From contig NZ_CP029189.1 of the NCBI RefSeq assembly GCF_008642275.1, positions 5,686,001-5,750,000 on the forward strand: a stretch of DNA of 64,000 nt, given 5' to 3'. The position numbers and the translations under genes are program-made. Numbering within the stretch: the stretch's first letter is position 1; each line of letters begins with the position of its first letter. This document shows, in pieces, positions 16,362 through 24,996 of this stretch. The notes under the pieces are model-generated. The model did no database searches and had not been told where the DNA came from. It saw only the letters and a program-made list of their open reading frames with translations. Source of the DNA: Streptomyces venezuelae. GTDB lineage: Bacteria; Actinomycetota; Actinomycetes; Streptomycetales; Streptomycetaceae.

Positions 16362-19082
16362 ATGGGACGCGGCAAGCTCAGGATCTACCTCGGCGCGGCA
16401 CCCGGAGTGGGCAAGACCTACGCGATGCTCTCCGAGGGACATCGCCGGGTGGAGCGGGGCGCGGACTGCGTCGTCGGCTTCGTCGAACACCACGGCCGGC
16501 CGCGCACGGAGGTCATGCTCCACGGCCTCGAACAGATCGAGCGCAGGCCCCTGGTGCACAGGGGAGCCACCTTCACCGAGATGGACGTGGACGCGCTCCT
16601 CGCCCGCAGGCCCGCCATAGCGCTGGTGGACGAGCTCGCGCACACCAACGTGCCCGGCTCGCGCAACGCCAAGCGCTGGCAGGACGTGGAGGAGCTGCTG
16701 CGGGCCGGCATCGACGTCGTCTCCACGGTGAACATCCAGCACCTGGAGTCACTCGGGGACGTGGTCGAGTCGATCACCGGCGTGCGGCAGCGGGAGACCG
16801 TGCCGGACGAGGTGGTCCGCCGGGCCGACCAGATCGAGCTGGTCGACATGTCGCCGCAGGCACTGCGCCGGCGGATGGCCCACGGGAACATATACAAGCC
16901 CGAGAAGGTCGACGCGGCCCTGTCGAACTACTTCCGGCCGGGCAACCTCACCGCCCTGCGCGAGCTGGCGCTGCTGTGGGTGGCCGACCGGGCGGACGAG
17001 TACCTCCAGCAGTACCGCGGCGAGCACGGCATCCGCTCGACCTGGCAGGCACGGGAGCGGATCGTCGTCGGGCTCACCGGCGGCCCGGAAGGGCGCACGC
17101 TCATCCGGCGCGCCTCGCGGATGGCGGCCAAGGGCTCGGGCAGCGAGATCCTCGCCGTCTACGTCGCCCGCAGTGACGGGCTGACCGCCGCCTCGCCCAA
17201 GGAGCTCGCGGTCCAGCGGACGCTGGTCGAGGACCTGGGCGGAACGTTTCACCATGTGATCGGCGACAACATCCCCGACGCCCTGCTCGCCTTCGCCCGC
17301 GGGGTCAACGCCACCCAGATCGTGCTCGGCTCCAGCCGCCGCCGCTCCTGGCAGTACGTGTTCGGCCCCGGGGTGGGCGCGAGCGTCGCCCGCGACTCGG
17401 GACCCGACCTCGACGTCCACATCGTCACGCACGAGCACGTCGCCAAGGGACGCGGCCTGCCCGTGGTGCCCTCGGCGGCCCGGCTCGGGCGGCCCCGGAT
17501 CATCGCGGGCTGGGTGGTGGGGACGGTCCTCCCCCTGCTGCTGTGCCTGCTGCTCACGCACGTGGACGCCGACCTCGGCCTCGCCAACGACATGCTGCTC
17601 TTCCTGTCGCTGACGGTGGCGGCCGCACTGCTCGGCGGGCTCTGGCCGGCCCTGGCCTCCGCCGCCCTCGGCTCGCTGCTGCTCAACTACTTCTTCGCAC
17701 CGCCGCTGCACCGGTTCACCGTGTCCGACCCCAAGAACATCGTCGCCATCACCGTCTTCTTCGGGGTGGCCGTCTCCGTGGCCTCCGTCGTCGACCTGGC
17801 CGCCCGGCGCACCCACCAGGCGGCCCGGCTGCGCGCCGAGTCCGAGATCCTCTCCTTCCTGGCCGGCAGCGTGCTGCGCGGCGAGACCACACTGGACGCC
17901 CTGCTGGAGCGGGTACGCGAGACCTTCGCCATGGAGTCCGTGGCCCTGCTGGAGCGGCCGAACGACGTCGAGCCCTGGAAACCGGCCGGCAGCGTCGGTC
18001 CCGGGCCCGCCGCCCGGCCCGAGGACGCCGACGTGGACATGCCCATCGGCGACCACATGGCGCTCGCCCTGTCCGGCCGGGTCCTGCCCGCCGAGGACCG
18101 CCGCGTGCTCGGCGCCTTCGCGGCGCAGGCGGCCGTGGTCCTGGACCGCCAGCGGCTGGTCGGCGAGGCCGAGGAGGCCCGTCGGCTGGCCGAGGGCAAC
18201 CGGATCCGCACGGCGCTGCTGGCCGCCGTCAGCCATGACCTCCGTACTCCGCTGGCCTCCATCAAGGCCTCCGTCAGCTCCCTGCGCTCCGCCGACGTGG
18301 AGTGGAGCGAGGAGGACCGGGCCGAACTCCTCGAAGGCATCGAGGACGGCGCCGACCGCCTCGACCACCTGGTGGGCAACCTGCTCGACATGTCCCGGCT
18401 GCAGACCGGCACCGTCACCCCGCTGATCCGGGAGATCGACCTCGACGAGGTGGTCCCGATGGCGCTGGGCGGCGTACCGGAGGACAGCGTGCTGCTGGAC
18501 GTGCCCGAGGAGCTGCCCATGGTGGCGGTGGACCCGGGGCTGCTGGAGCGGACCGTGGCCAACGTCGTGGAGAACGCCGTCAAGTACAGCCCGGCCGGGG
18601 TGCCCGTCCTGGTGGCGGCCAGCTGCCTCGACGACCGGGTCGAGGTCCGGGTCGTCGACCGCGGGCGGGGCGTGCCCGACGAGGCCAAGGACCGGATCTT
18701 CGCCCCCTTCCAGCGGTACGGGGACGCCCCGCGGGGGGCCGGTGTGGGCCTCGGACTCGCCGTCGCACGCGGGTTCGCCGAGGCCATGGACGGCACCCTG
18801 ACGGCCGAGGACACCCCCGGGGGCGGGCTGACCATGGTGCTCACCCTGCGCGCGGTGCGCGGCGGCCGGGACCCGGGGCGTGCGGAGGCGGGCACGGACG
18901 ACGGGGCCGGGGCGCAGCCGGGACCGCTCGACCGGGCGGGACCGGTCGCACCGACGGAACCGGCGGACGTCACGGAACCGGCGGACGTCACGGAACCGGC
19001 GGAGCCGGTCGAGCCGGTGGCATCGATGGAAAACGATCACGATCGTGATCGGATGACGCGACAGAAGGCAGGACCTCAATGA
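16362..19082 (+). CDS. kdpD: Sensor histidine kinase KdpD
   Basis: The 906-residue potassium/turgor sensor has the full KdpD layout. The N-terminal KdpD domain has Walker A GAAPGVGKT (11-19) and VDELAHTN; a USP-like domain lies at about 230-365; four TM helices (DUF4118) at about 384-480; a GAF-like region at about 505-605; HisKA with His625 (AAVSHDLRTPL); and an ATPase domain (VGLGLAVARGF). The tail after 830 is a low-complexity Pro/Glu/Thr extension with a tandem repeat. ATG at 16362 is preferred over the in-frame ATG at 16353 because GGAG then lies at proper distance. It overlaps kdpE by ATGA. No kdpFABC pump genes are in the window. Confidence 0.92.
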   Translation: MGRGKLRIYLGAAPGVGKTYAMLSEGHRRVERGADCVVGFVEHHGRPRTEVMLHGLEQIERRPLVHRGATFTEMDVDALLARRPAIALVDELAHTNVPGSRNAKRWQDVEELLRAGIDVVSTVNIQHLESLGDVVESITGVRQRETVPDEVVRRADQIELVDMSPQALRRRMAHGNIYKPEKVDAALSNYFRPGNLTALRELALLWVADRADEYLQQYRGEHGIRSTWQARERIVVGLTGGPEGRTLIRRASRMAAKGSGSEILAVYVARSDGLTAASPKELAVQRTLVEDLGGTFHHVIGDNIPDALLAFARGVNATQIVLGSSRRRSWQYVFGPGVGASVARDSGPDLDVHIVTHEHVAKGRGLPVVPSAARLGRPRIIAGWVVGTVLPLLLCLLLTHVDADLGLANDMLLFLSLTVAAALLGGLWPALASAALGSLLLNYFFAPPLHRFTVSDPKNIVAITVFFGVAVSVASVVDLAARRTHQAARLRAESEILSFLAGSVLRGETTLDALLERVRETFAMESVALLERPNDVEPWKPAGSVGPGPAARPEDADVDMPIGDHMALALSGRVLPAEDRRVLGAFAAQAAVVLDRQRLVGEAEEARRLAEGNRIRTALLAAVSHDLRTPLASIKASVSSLRSADVEWSEEDRAELLEGIEDGADRLDHLVGNLLDMSRLQTGTVTPLIREIDLDEVVPMALGGVPEDSVLLDVPEELPMVAVDPGLLERTVANVVENAVKYSPAGVPVLVAASCLDDRVEVRVVDRGRGVPDEAKDRIFAPFQRYGDAPRGAGVGLGLAVARGFAEAMDGTLTAEDTPGGGLTMVLTLRAVRGGRDPGRAEAGTDDGAGAQPGPLDRAGPVAPTEPADVTEPADVTEPAEPVEPVASMENDHDRDRMTRQKAGPQ
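18954..19003 (+). repeat. 18-bp tandem repeat inside the kdpD tail
   Basis: Two exact copies (18954-18971, 18972-18989) and a partial third (18990-19003) of an 18-bp unit encode repeated Thr-Glu-Pro-Ala-Asp-Val in the KdpD C-terminal tail. Slippage probably makes tail length variable between strains. Confidence 0.75.
19034..19051. promoter_or_regulatory. Perfect 18-bp palindrome at the kdpD/kdpE junction
   Basis: CGATCACGATCGTGATCG is its own reverse complement and lies 28 bp before the kdpE start, within the last codons of kdpD (encoding an Asp/His/Arg-rich string). It could be an operator for an internal kdpE promoter or an mRNA hairpin affecting coupled translation. Confidence 0.45.
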
Positions 19083-19765
19083 CCCGGGTGCTCGTGGTGG
19101 AAGACGAGCCGCAGATCGTCCGAGCGCTTGTGATCAACCTGAAGGCGCGCAGATACGAGGTCGACGCCGCGGCCGACGGGGCGAGCGCCCTGGAGCTCGC
19201 GGCCACCCGCCACCCCGACGTGGTCGTGCTCGACCTCGGACTGCCCGACATGGACGGGGTCGAGGTGATCAGGGGCCTGCGCGGCTGGACCCGGGTACCG
19301 ATCCTGGTCCTCTCCGCCCGGCACAGCTCCGACGAGAAGGTCGAAGCCCTGGACGCGGGCGCCGACGACTACGTCACCAAGCCCTTCGGCATGGACGAGC
19401 TGCTGGCACGGCTGCGCGCCGCCGTCCGCCGGGCCGAGCCGGTCGCGGGCTCCGGCGAGGGCGAGGTGATCGTGGAGACGGACGGTTTCACGGTGGACCT
19501 GGCCGCCAAGAAGGCCGTGCGCGAGGGGCGCGACGTACGGCTGACACCGACCGAGTGGCACCTGCTGGAGGTCCTGGTCCGCAACAGCGGCAAGCTGGTC
19601 AGCCAGAAGCAGCTGCTCCAGGAGGTCTGGGGGCCCTCGTACGGAACCGAGACGAACTACCTCCGGGTCTACATGGCCCAACTCCGGCGCAAACTGGAGG
19701 CGGACCCCTCGCATCCGCGGCACTTCATCACCGAGCCGGGCATGGGATACCGCTTCGAGCGGTAG
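19079..19765 (+). CDS. kdpE: Response regulator KdpE (OmpR family)
   Basis: The 228 residues form a receiver domain with phosphoacceptor Asp52 (VVVLDLGLPDMDG), a Lys in VTKPFGMDELLARL near 103, and a winged-helix effector domain (about 130-228) ending in the KdpE signature HPRHFITEPGMGYRF. It accepts phosphate from KdpD and in other bacteria activates the high-affinity Kdp potassium pump. ATG at 19079 overlaps the kdpD stop (ATGA), giving tight coupling. With no pump genes beside it, its targets must be elsewhere or may include the nearby TrkA and permease genes. Confidence 0.93.
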   Translation: MTRVLVVEDEPQIVRALVINLKARRYEVDAAADGASALELAATRHPDVVVLDLGLPDMDGVEVIRGLRGWTRVPILVLSARHSSDEKVEALDAGADDYVTKPFGMDELLARLRAAVRRAEPVAGSGEGEVIVETDGFTVDLAAKKAVREGRDVRLTPTEWHLLEVLVRNSGKLVSQKQLLQEVWGPSYGTETNYLRVYMAQLRRKLEADPSHPRHFITEPGMGYRFER

Positions 19766-19789
19766 TGGGCACGCCGGTACGCTTCCTGT

Positions 19790-20209
19790 ATGAGTGCTGA
19801 ACCGCGTCCCGAGAAGTCCGCGAAGCCGGCCAGGCCTGCGGGCCGGTTCCGCCGGATGATTGAGCGGCTGTCCACCTCCCAGGAGGAGCTGCATTCGGCG
19901 GAGCTGCAGGAGGACGCAGAAGCCGCGGGGTGTACGCGGATCTGCGACTGCCACGACCGTCAGATAGTCAAGGTGACCGGCACCCTGCGTACGGTCACCC
20001 TGCGGCCGCGCGCAGGCGTTCCCGCCCTGGAGGCCGAGCTCTTCGACGGCTCGGCCGCGCTGGACGTGGTCTGGCTCGGACGTCGCTCGATCGTGGGAAT
20101 CGAGCCCGGCCGACGCATGATCGCCTCGGGGCGCATCTCCATGACCCACGGCCGTCGGGTGCTCTTCAACCCGAAGTACGAACTCCGCCCGCTCGGACAG
20201 GAGCACTGA
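19790..20209 (+). CDS. OB-fold nucleic-acid-binding protein
   Basis: The 139-residue protein has a basic N-terminus (RFRRMIERLSTS), a helix to about 45, then a five-strand OB-fold from about 55 (QIVKVTGTLRTVTLRP) to 135, including EAELFDGSAALDVVWLGRR and GRRMIASGRISMTHGRRVL. This resembles the RecG/AspRS-type OB module and is the usual neighbour of DUF3159 in actinobacteria. Single-stranded DNA or RNA binding is the expected activity; the physiological role is unknown. The DUF3159 gene follows after 3 bp. Confidence 0.85.
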   Translation: MSAEPRPEKSAKPARPAGRFRRMIERLSTSQEELHSAELQEDAEAAGCTRICDCHDRQIVKVTGTLRTVTLRPRAGVPALEAELFDGSAALDVVWLGRRSIVGIEPGRRMIASGRISMTHGRRVLFNPKYELRPLGQEH

Positions 20210-20212
20210 CCG

Positions 20213-20953
20213 GTGACGCCACTCGACAAACCGACCGCCCCGGAACCGGCCGGCCCGCGCCACGCGGCCACCCCTTCCGCGGACCAGAAGGCCGTGACCC
20301 AGGCAGCGCTCTTCGACGCCTTCGGCGGCGTCCGGGGCACCGTGGAGACGATGCTGCCCGGGCTGCTCTTCGTCATGATCTACACGATCAACAAGGACGT
20401 GAAGTGGTCCGCCATCGCGGCCGGCGCGGTCGCGGTCCTGCTGGTGATCGTGCGGCTGCTGCGCAAGGACACGGTCAAGCACGCCTTCAGCGGTGTGTTC
20501 GGCGTGGGCGTGGGCGTGGCCTTCGCCCTGTTCACGGGCAGCGCGAAGGGCTTCTACCTGCCGGGCATGATCTACGGCGTCGGGCTGGGCGTGGCCTTCA
20601 CGGTCTCGGCGCTGGTCGGCTTCCCGCTGCTGGGCGTGATCCTCGGCCCGGTGTTCAAGGAGAACCTGTCCTGGCGCACCCGCAACCCCGGGCGCAAGAA
20701 GGCGTACGTCAAGGCCAGTCTGGCCTGGGGCCTGATCTTCCTCGCCAAGTACGCGATCCTCTTCCCGATCTACTGGTGGGGTGACGCGACGCAGCTCGGC
20801 TGGGTGCTGATCGCCCTGAAGCTCCCGCCGATGGTGCTCGCCGTGTACTTCACCTGGGTCTTCCTGGCGAAGGCGCCGCCGCCGATCGACGTGATCGCGG
20901 AGTGGGAGGCCAAGGAGGCCGCCGAGGCCGCCGCCAAGGGGCCGAAGGCCTGA
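20213..20953 (+). CDS. DUF3159 membrane protein
   Basis: The 246 residues contain about six transmembrane helices between residues 45 and 225, beginning after a conserved LFDAFGGVRGTVETMLPG segment typical of DUF3159. The loop SWRTRNPGRKKAYVKASLAWG is the most conserved hydrophilic part. The family is actinobacterial; no transport or enzyme role is established. GTG at 20213 follows AGGAG. It is co-transcribed with the OB-fold gene. Confidence 0.85.
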   Translation: MTPLDKPTAPEPAGPRHAATPSADQKAVTQAALFDAFGGVRGTVETMLPGLLFVMIYTINKDVKWSAIAAGAVAVLLVIVRLLRKDTVKHAFSGVFGVGVGVAFALFTGSAKGFYLPGMIYGVGLGVAFTVSALVGFPLLGVILGPVFKENLSWRTRNPGRKKAYVKASLAWGLIFLAKYAILFPIYWWGDATQLGWVLIALKLPPMVLAVYFTWVFLAKAPPPIDVIAEWEAKEAAEAAAKGPKA

Positions 20954-20972
20954 CGGCCGCCGACTGACGCAG

Positions 20973-21009
20973 AGGGGCGGGACCGTGCCGACAGGCCGCT
21001 CCCGCCCCT
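20973..21009 (+). terminator. Terminator hairpin after the DUF3159 gene
   Basis: AGGGGCGGGA (20973-20982) pairs with TCCCGCCCCT (21000-21009), a perfect 10-bp stem with a 17-base loop, followed by a short T-run. Confidence 0.75.
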
Positions 21010-21250
21010 TTGCGCTGCCACGGCCCGGCGGCCCGGCGGCCCGCGCCACCGCCGTGCCCGGGCGGGCGCGGGAGCGCGGCCCGGCCCGGGGACCACCCGG
21101 CAGCGCCCTGCCGGCGCCCGCCGGGCCTCCGGGCAGGGTGTGTGATCAGGCCCCTGCCCCGGGGCCCGCAGGACGGTTCGGTGCGCTGGGCCGGGCTCGA
21201 TGCCGGTGTTTCGCGCCGGGCTGTTCCGTGGTCCGGGGCTGCGCAGCCGG

Positions 21251-21308
21251 TCCCGGCCGCGGCCGGGAAGCCTGAAGGGGGTGCTGCCCGGCCGGGCAGC
21301 ACCCCCTT
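21251..21308 (-). terminator. Two adjacent perfect palindromes, probable double terminator
   Basis: An 18-bp perfect palindrome, TCCCGGCCGCGGCCGGGA (21251-21268), is followed 6 bp later by a 34-bp perfect palindrome (21275-21308) with arms starting AAGGGGGTGCTGCCC. They sit just downstream of the minus-strand TrkA gene, which ends at 21332. The second one ends each strand in a short CTT/AAG tail. Bidirectional termination is the simplest role. Confidence 0.65.
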
Positions 21309-21331
21309 CGTCGTCGAGCGGGCCCGCAGGG

Positions 21332-21994
21332 CTAGCGGCGGGCCTGGAGGAGGTCCTCCAGCTGTTCCTCGCGGGCCTGCGCGGCCACGAAGAGCAGCTC
21401 GTCGCCCGGCTCCAGGGTCTCCTCCCCGTGCGGGGTGAGGACCCGGTTGCCCCGGATGATCGTGACCAGCGAGGTGTCCTCGGGCCAGCTGATGTCGCCG
21501 ATCTGGGTGCCAGCGACCGAGGAGTCGGCCGGCAGGGTCAGCTCGACGAGGTTGGCGTCGCCGTGGCTGAAGCGCAGCAGCCGCACCAGGTCGCCGACGC
21601 TCACCGCCTCCTCGACCAGGGCCGACATCAGGCGCGGCGTGGAGACGGCCACGTCGACGCCCCAGGACTCGTTGAAGAGCCACTCGTTCTTCGGGTTGTT
21701 GACGCGGGCCACCACGCGCGGCACCCCGTACTCGGTCTTGGCGAGCAGCGAGACGACGAGGTTGACCTTGTCGTCACCGGTGGCCGCGATGACCACGTTG
21801 CAGCGCTGCAGCGCCGCCTCGTCCAGCGAGGTGATCTCGCAGGCATCGGCCAGCAGCCACTCGGCCTGCGGCACCCGCTCGACCGAGATGGCGGTCGGCG
21901 CCTTGTCGACCAGGAGCACCTCGTGGCCGTTCTCCAGCAGCTCGCCCGCGATGGACCGGCCCACCGCGCCCGCACCGGCGATCGCGACCCTCAT
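21332..21994 (-). CDS. TrkA/RCK-type potassium channel regulatory protein (second of pair)
   Basis: The 220-residue protein has an N-terminal RCK Rossmann domain with the nucleotide-binding AGAGAVGRSIAG (6-17) and acidic end of the second strand (LVDKAP). A C-terminal RCK_C (TrkA-C) domain follows from about 140. Such proteins bind NAD(H), ATP/ADP or c-di-AMP and gate K+ transporters from the cytoplasmic side. ATG at 21994 overlaps the stop of the upstream TrkA gene (ATGA), so the two are made together and may form hetero-oligomers. The divergent permease is the likely partner. Confidence 0.9.
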   Translation of the reverse strand: MRVAIAGAGAVGRSIAGELLENGHEVLLVDKAPTAISVERVPQAEWLLADACEITSLDEAALQRCNVVIAATGDDKVNLVVSLLAKTEYGVPRVVARVNNPKNEWLFNESWGVDVAVSTPRLMSALVEEAVSVGDLVRLLRFSHGDANLVELTLPADSSVAGTQIGDISWPEDTSLVTIIRGNRVLTPHGEETLEPGDELLFVAAQAREEQLEDLLQARR

Positions 21995-22659
21995 GCGTGT
22001 GCCTCCTCGGGCCCCTCGGCGAACGCCGCCTCGACCTTGTCGATCTCGTCCGTGCGCATCATCACGTGGACGAGGTCGCCCTCCTGCAGGACCGTCGCCG
22101 ACGTCGGCAGCATCGCCTCGCCCAGGCGGGTGAGGAACGCCACGCGGACGCCCGTCTCGTCCTGGAGCTTGCTGACCTTGTGGCCGATCCAGGCGGCGGA
22201 GGTGTGCACCTCGGCGAGCTGCACCCCGCCGCTCGGGTCGCGCCACAGCGGCTCGGCGCCCGAGGGCAGCAGCCTGCGCAGCATCTGGTCGGCAGTCCAC
22301 CGCACGGTCGCCACGGTGGGGATCCCCAGGCGCTGGTAGACCTCGGCGCGCTTGGGGTCGTAGATGCGGGCCGCGACGTTCTCCACGCCGAACATCTCGC
22401 GGGCCACGCGGGCGGCGATGATGTTGGAATTGTCACCACTGCTGACGGCGGCGAAGGCGCCCGCGTCCTCGATTCCCGCCTCCCTCAGGGTGTCCTGGTC
22501 GAAGCCGACCCCGGTGACGCGGCGGCCGCCGAATCCGGCGCCGAGCCGGCGGAATGCGGTGGGGTCCTGGTCGACGACGGCGACCGTATGCCCCTGCTGT
22601 TCCAGGGTTTGCGCGAGGGCGGAGCCCACTCTTCCGCAACCCATGATGACGATGTGCAC
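21991..22659 (-). CDS. TrkA/RCK-type potassium channel regulatory protein (first of pair)
   Basis: The 222-residue protein has an N-terminal RCK domain with MGCGRVGSALAQ (GxGxxG) and VVDQDP, and a C-terminal RCK_C domain. It also carries an Arg/Leu-rich insert around 120-150 (WTADQMLRRLLPSG). The GTG at 22659 is chosen because GGAAGGAC precedes it and the Rossmann strand starts immediately (VHIVIMG). A longer frame to 22704 would add an unlikely leader. It is the first gene of the TrkA pair and divergent from the KimA-like permease with a 220-bp gap. Confidence 0.88.
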   Translation of the reverse strand: MHIVIMGCGRVGSALAQTLEQQGHTVAVVDQDPTAFRRLGAGFGGRRVTGVGFDQDTLREAGIEDAGAFAAVSSGDNSNIIAARVAREMFGVENVAARIYDPKRAEVYQRLGIPTVATVRWTADQMLRRLLPSGAEPLWRDPSGGVQLAEVHTSAAWIGHKVSKLQDETGVRVAFLTRLGEAMLPTSATVLQEGDLVHVMMRTDEIDKVEAAFAEGPEEAHA

Positions 22660-22866
22660 GGCCGTCCTTCCGGCTGTCAGCGACTCGCTGGTTCCCAGCC
22701 TCATTGCATGCTCTGGTTTAACAGGGTCTCAGACCATGGCCCAAGCTACACACGGGCGGTCACCCGTGGGACCTCTTGCGTCTCAGTCGTGCTGCGGGTG
22801 GGGAGGAATTGCGGCGGGATTGCGGTATGAGGGGGTGGGGGGTTCGTCAGTCTGATTTCGAACGCT

Positions 22867-22872
22867 TACGAT
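22867..22872 (+). promoter_or_regulatory. Possible -10 box for leaderless permease mRNA
   Basis: TACGAT ends 7 bp before the GTG at 22880, and no ribosome site precedes that codon. This spacing would place the transcription start at or next to the start codon. The -35 region (TTCGTC near 22843) is weak. Confidence 0.35.
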
Positions 22873-22879
22873 CCTCTGC

Positions 22880-24934
22880 GTGTCCAAACTGACCGACGTG
22901 CCCAAACGGATCCTGATCGGCCGGGCGCTACGCAGCGACCGCCTCGGAGAAACACTCCTTCCCAAGCGGATCGCCCTTCCCGTCTTCGCCTCCGACCCGC
23001 TGTCCTCCGTGGCATATGCCCCCGGCGAGGTCCTGCTGGTCCTGTCGATCGCGGGCGTGTCGGCGTACCAGTACAGCCCCTGGATCGCGCTCGCGGTCGT
23101 CGTGCTGATGTTCACGGTCGTGGCCTCCTACCGCCAGAACGTGCACGCCTACCCGAGCGGCGGCGGCGACTACGAGGTCGCCAACACGAACCTCGGACCC
23201 AGGGCCGGCCTCACCGTGGCGAGCGCCCTGCTCGTCGACTACGTCCTGACCGTCGCCGTGTCGATCTCCTCCGGAGTCGAGAATCTCGGCTCGGCGGTGG
23301 ATTTCGTGATCGAGCACAAGGTGCTCTCGGCGATGGTCATGATCCTTCTCCTCACCCTGATGAATCTGCGCGGTGTGAAGGAATCCGGGAAGCTCTTCGC
23401 GATCCCGACCTATGTCTTCGTCGCCGCCGTATTCGTCATGATCGGCTGGGGCGCCTGGAAGGGCATCGTCCTCGACGACACCATGACCGCCCCCACCGCG
23501 GATCTGGAGATCAAGCCCGAGCAGCAGGGCCTCGCCGGCTTCGCGATGGTGTTCCTGCTGCTGAGGGCCTTCTCCTCCGGCTGTGCCGCCCTGACCGGCG
23601 TCGAGGCCATCAGCAACGGCGTCCCCGCCTTCCGCAAGCCCAAGAGCAAGAACGCGGCCAGCACCCTCGCCCTCATGGGCGCGCTGGCCGTCACCATGTT
23701 CTGCGGCATCATCGGCCTGGCCATGGCCACCGACGTGCGGATGGCGGAGAACCCGGCCGAGGACCTGCTGCGGGACGGCGTCCCGGTCGGCGCCGGATAC
23801 GTCCAGCACCCGGTCATCTCCCAGGTCGCCGAGGCCGTCTTCGGCAACGGCAGCTTCCTGTTCATCCTGCTGGCCGCGGCCACCGCGCTCGTCCTGTTCC
23901 TGGCCGCGAACACCGCGTACAACGGCTTCCCGCTGCTCGGCTCGATCCTCGCCCAGGACCGCTACCTGCCGCGCCAGCTGCACACCCGCGGCGACCGGCT
24001 CGCCTTCTCCAACGGCATCGTGCTCCTCGCGGGCGCGGCCATGCTGCTCGTGTGGATCTACGACGCCGACTCGACCAAGCTGATCCAGCTCTACATCGTC
24101 GGCGTGTTCGTCTCCTTCACCCTGAGCCAGATCGGCATGGTCCGGCACTGGAACCGGCACCTGAAGTCGGAGCGCGACGTCGCCGCCCGCCGCCGGATGC
24201 ACCGCAGCCGGGCCATCAACACCTTCGGCGCCTTCTTCACCGGCATGGTGCTGGTCGTCGTCCTCGCCACCAAGTTCACCCACGGTGCCTGGGTGGCCCT
24301 GCTCGGCATGGTGATCTTCTACGGCACCATGAGCGCGATCCGCAAGCACTACGACCGCGTCTCCGCGGAGATCGCCGCCGCCGAGGGCCCCAGCGAGGAC
24401 AGCGTGCGGCCCTCCCGGGTCCACTCGATCGTCCTGGTCTCCAAGGTCCACAAGCCCACGCTGCGCGCCCTGGCGTTCGCCAAGCTGACCCGCTCGGACA
24501 CCCTGGAAGCCCTCAGCATCAGCGTCGACCCGGCCGAGACCAAGGCCCTGCGCGAGGAGTGGGACCGGCGCGGGATCAACGTCCCGCTCAAGATCCTCGA
24601 CTCGCCGTACCGGGAGATCACCCGCCCGGTGATCGAGTACGTCAAGGGCCTGCGCAGCGAGAACCCGCGCGACGCGGTCAGCGTCTACATCCCCGAGTAC
24701 GTCGTCGGCCGCTGGTACGAACACCTGCTGCACAACCAGAGCGCGCTGCGCCTCAAGGGCCGGCTGCTGTTCACCCCCGGTGTGATGGTCACCTCGGTGC
24801 CGTACCAGCTGGAGTCCTCGGAACTCGCCAAGCGGCGGGCGAAGAAGCGCCAGGACTGGAACGCCCCGGGTGCGGTGCGCCGCGGCCCGGTGGACACCCC
24901 GCGACCGCCGAGGGAACCCTCCTCCAAGGGCTAG
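22880..24934 (+). CDS. KimA-like APC/KUP-superfamily permease, probable potassium importer
   Basis: The 684 residues hold about 12 transmembrane helices in the first 460 residues, followed by a 220-residue cytoplasmic domain. The first helix region, LPVFASDPLSSVAYAPGEVL, closely follows the ASDxLSSVAY signature of Bacillus KimA (YdaO), a proton-coupled K+ importer. YPSGGGDYEVA and NLRGVKESG are also typical. Two TrkA genes are divergent and kdpDE is 3 kb away, which supports potassium rather than amino acids as substrate, though an amino-acid permease cannot be excluded. GTG at 22880 lacks a ribosome site and may be leaderless. A terminator follows. Confidence 0.82.
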   Translation: MSKLTDVPKRILIGRALRSDRLGETLLPKRIALPVFASDPLSSVAYAPGEVLLVLSIAGVSAYQYSPWIALAVVVLMFTVVASYRQNVHAYPSGGGDYEVANTNLGPRAGLTVASALLVDYVLTVAVSISSGVENLGSAVDFVIEHKVLSAMVMILLLTLMNLRGVKESGKLFAIPTYVFVAAVFVMIGWGAWKGIVLDDTMTAPTADLEIKPEQQGLAGFAMVFLLLRAFSSGCAALTGVEAISNGVPAFRKPKSKNAASTLALMGALAVTMFCGIIGLAMATDVRMAENPAEDLLRDGVPVGAGYVQHPVISQVAEAVFGNGSFLFILLAAATALVLFLAANTAYNGFPLLGSILAQDRYLPRQLHTRGDRLAFSNGIVLLAGAAMLLVWIYDADSTKLIQLYIVGVFVSFTLSQIGMVRHWNRHLKSERDVAARRRMHRSRAINTFGAFFTGMVLVVVLATKFTHGAWVALLGMVIFYGTMSAIRKHYDRVSAEIAAAEGPSEDSVRPSRVHSIVLVSKVHKPTLRALAFAKLTRSDTLEALSISVDPAETKALREEWDRRGINVPLKILDSPYREITRPVIEYVKGLRSENPRDAVSVYIPEYVVGRWYEHLLHNQSALRLKGRLLFTPGVMVTSVPYQLESSELAKRRAKKRQDWNAPGAVRRGPVDTPRPPREPSSKG

Positions 24935-24945
24935 GCAGGTGGTGA

Positions 24946-24996
24946 ACGGCCGGACGAGATCCACGTAAACTGGTGGGTCGGTCGTCCGGCCGTTTT
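24946..24996 (+). terminator. Intrinsic terminator after the permease, with T-tract
   Basis: ACGGCCGGACGA (24946-24957) pairs with TCGTCCGGCCGT (24982-24993), a perfect 12-bp stem, followed by T-runs (24993-24996 and further to 25012). The 24-base loop contains TAAACT (24966-24971), a possible -10 box for the next gene. Confidence 0.75.

Larger units (their letters stand above)
20954..21331. other. Intergenic region between DUF3159 and convergent trkA-type gene
   Basis: These 378 bases lie between convergent genes. They contain a terminator hairpin (20973-21009) and two adjacent perfect palindromes (21251-21268, 21275-21308). No credible coding region is seen in the middle stretch. Confidence 0.6.

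Noticed and set aside
22660..22879. c-di-AMP (ydaO-type) riboswitch before the KimA-like permease
   Set aside because: The gap is 220 bp and I could not find the conserved paired elements. The permease start looks leaderless, which leaves no room for a 5' riboswitch.
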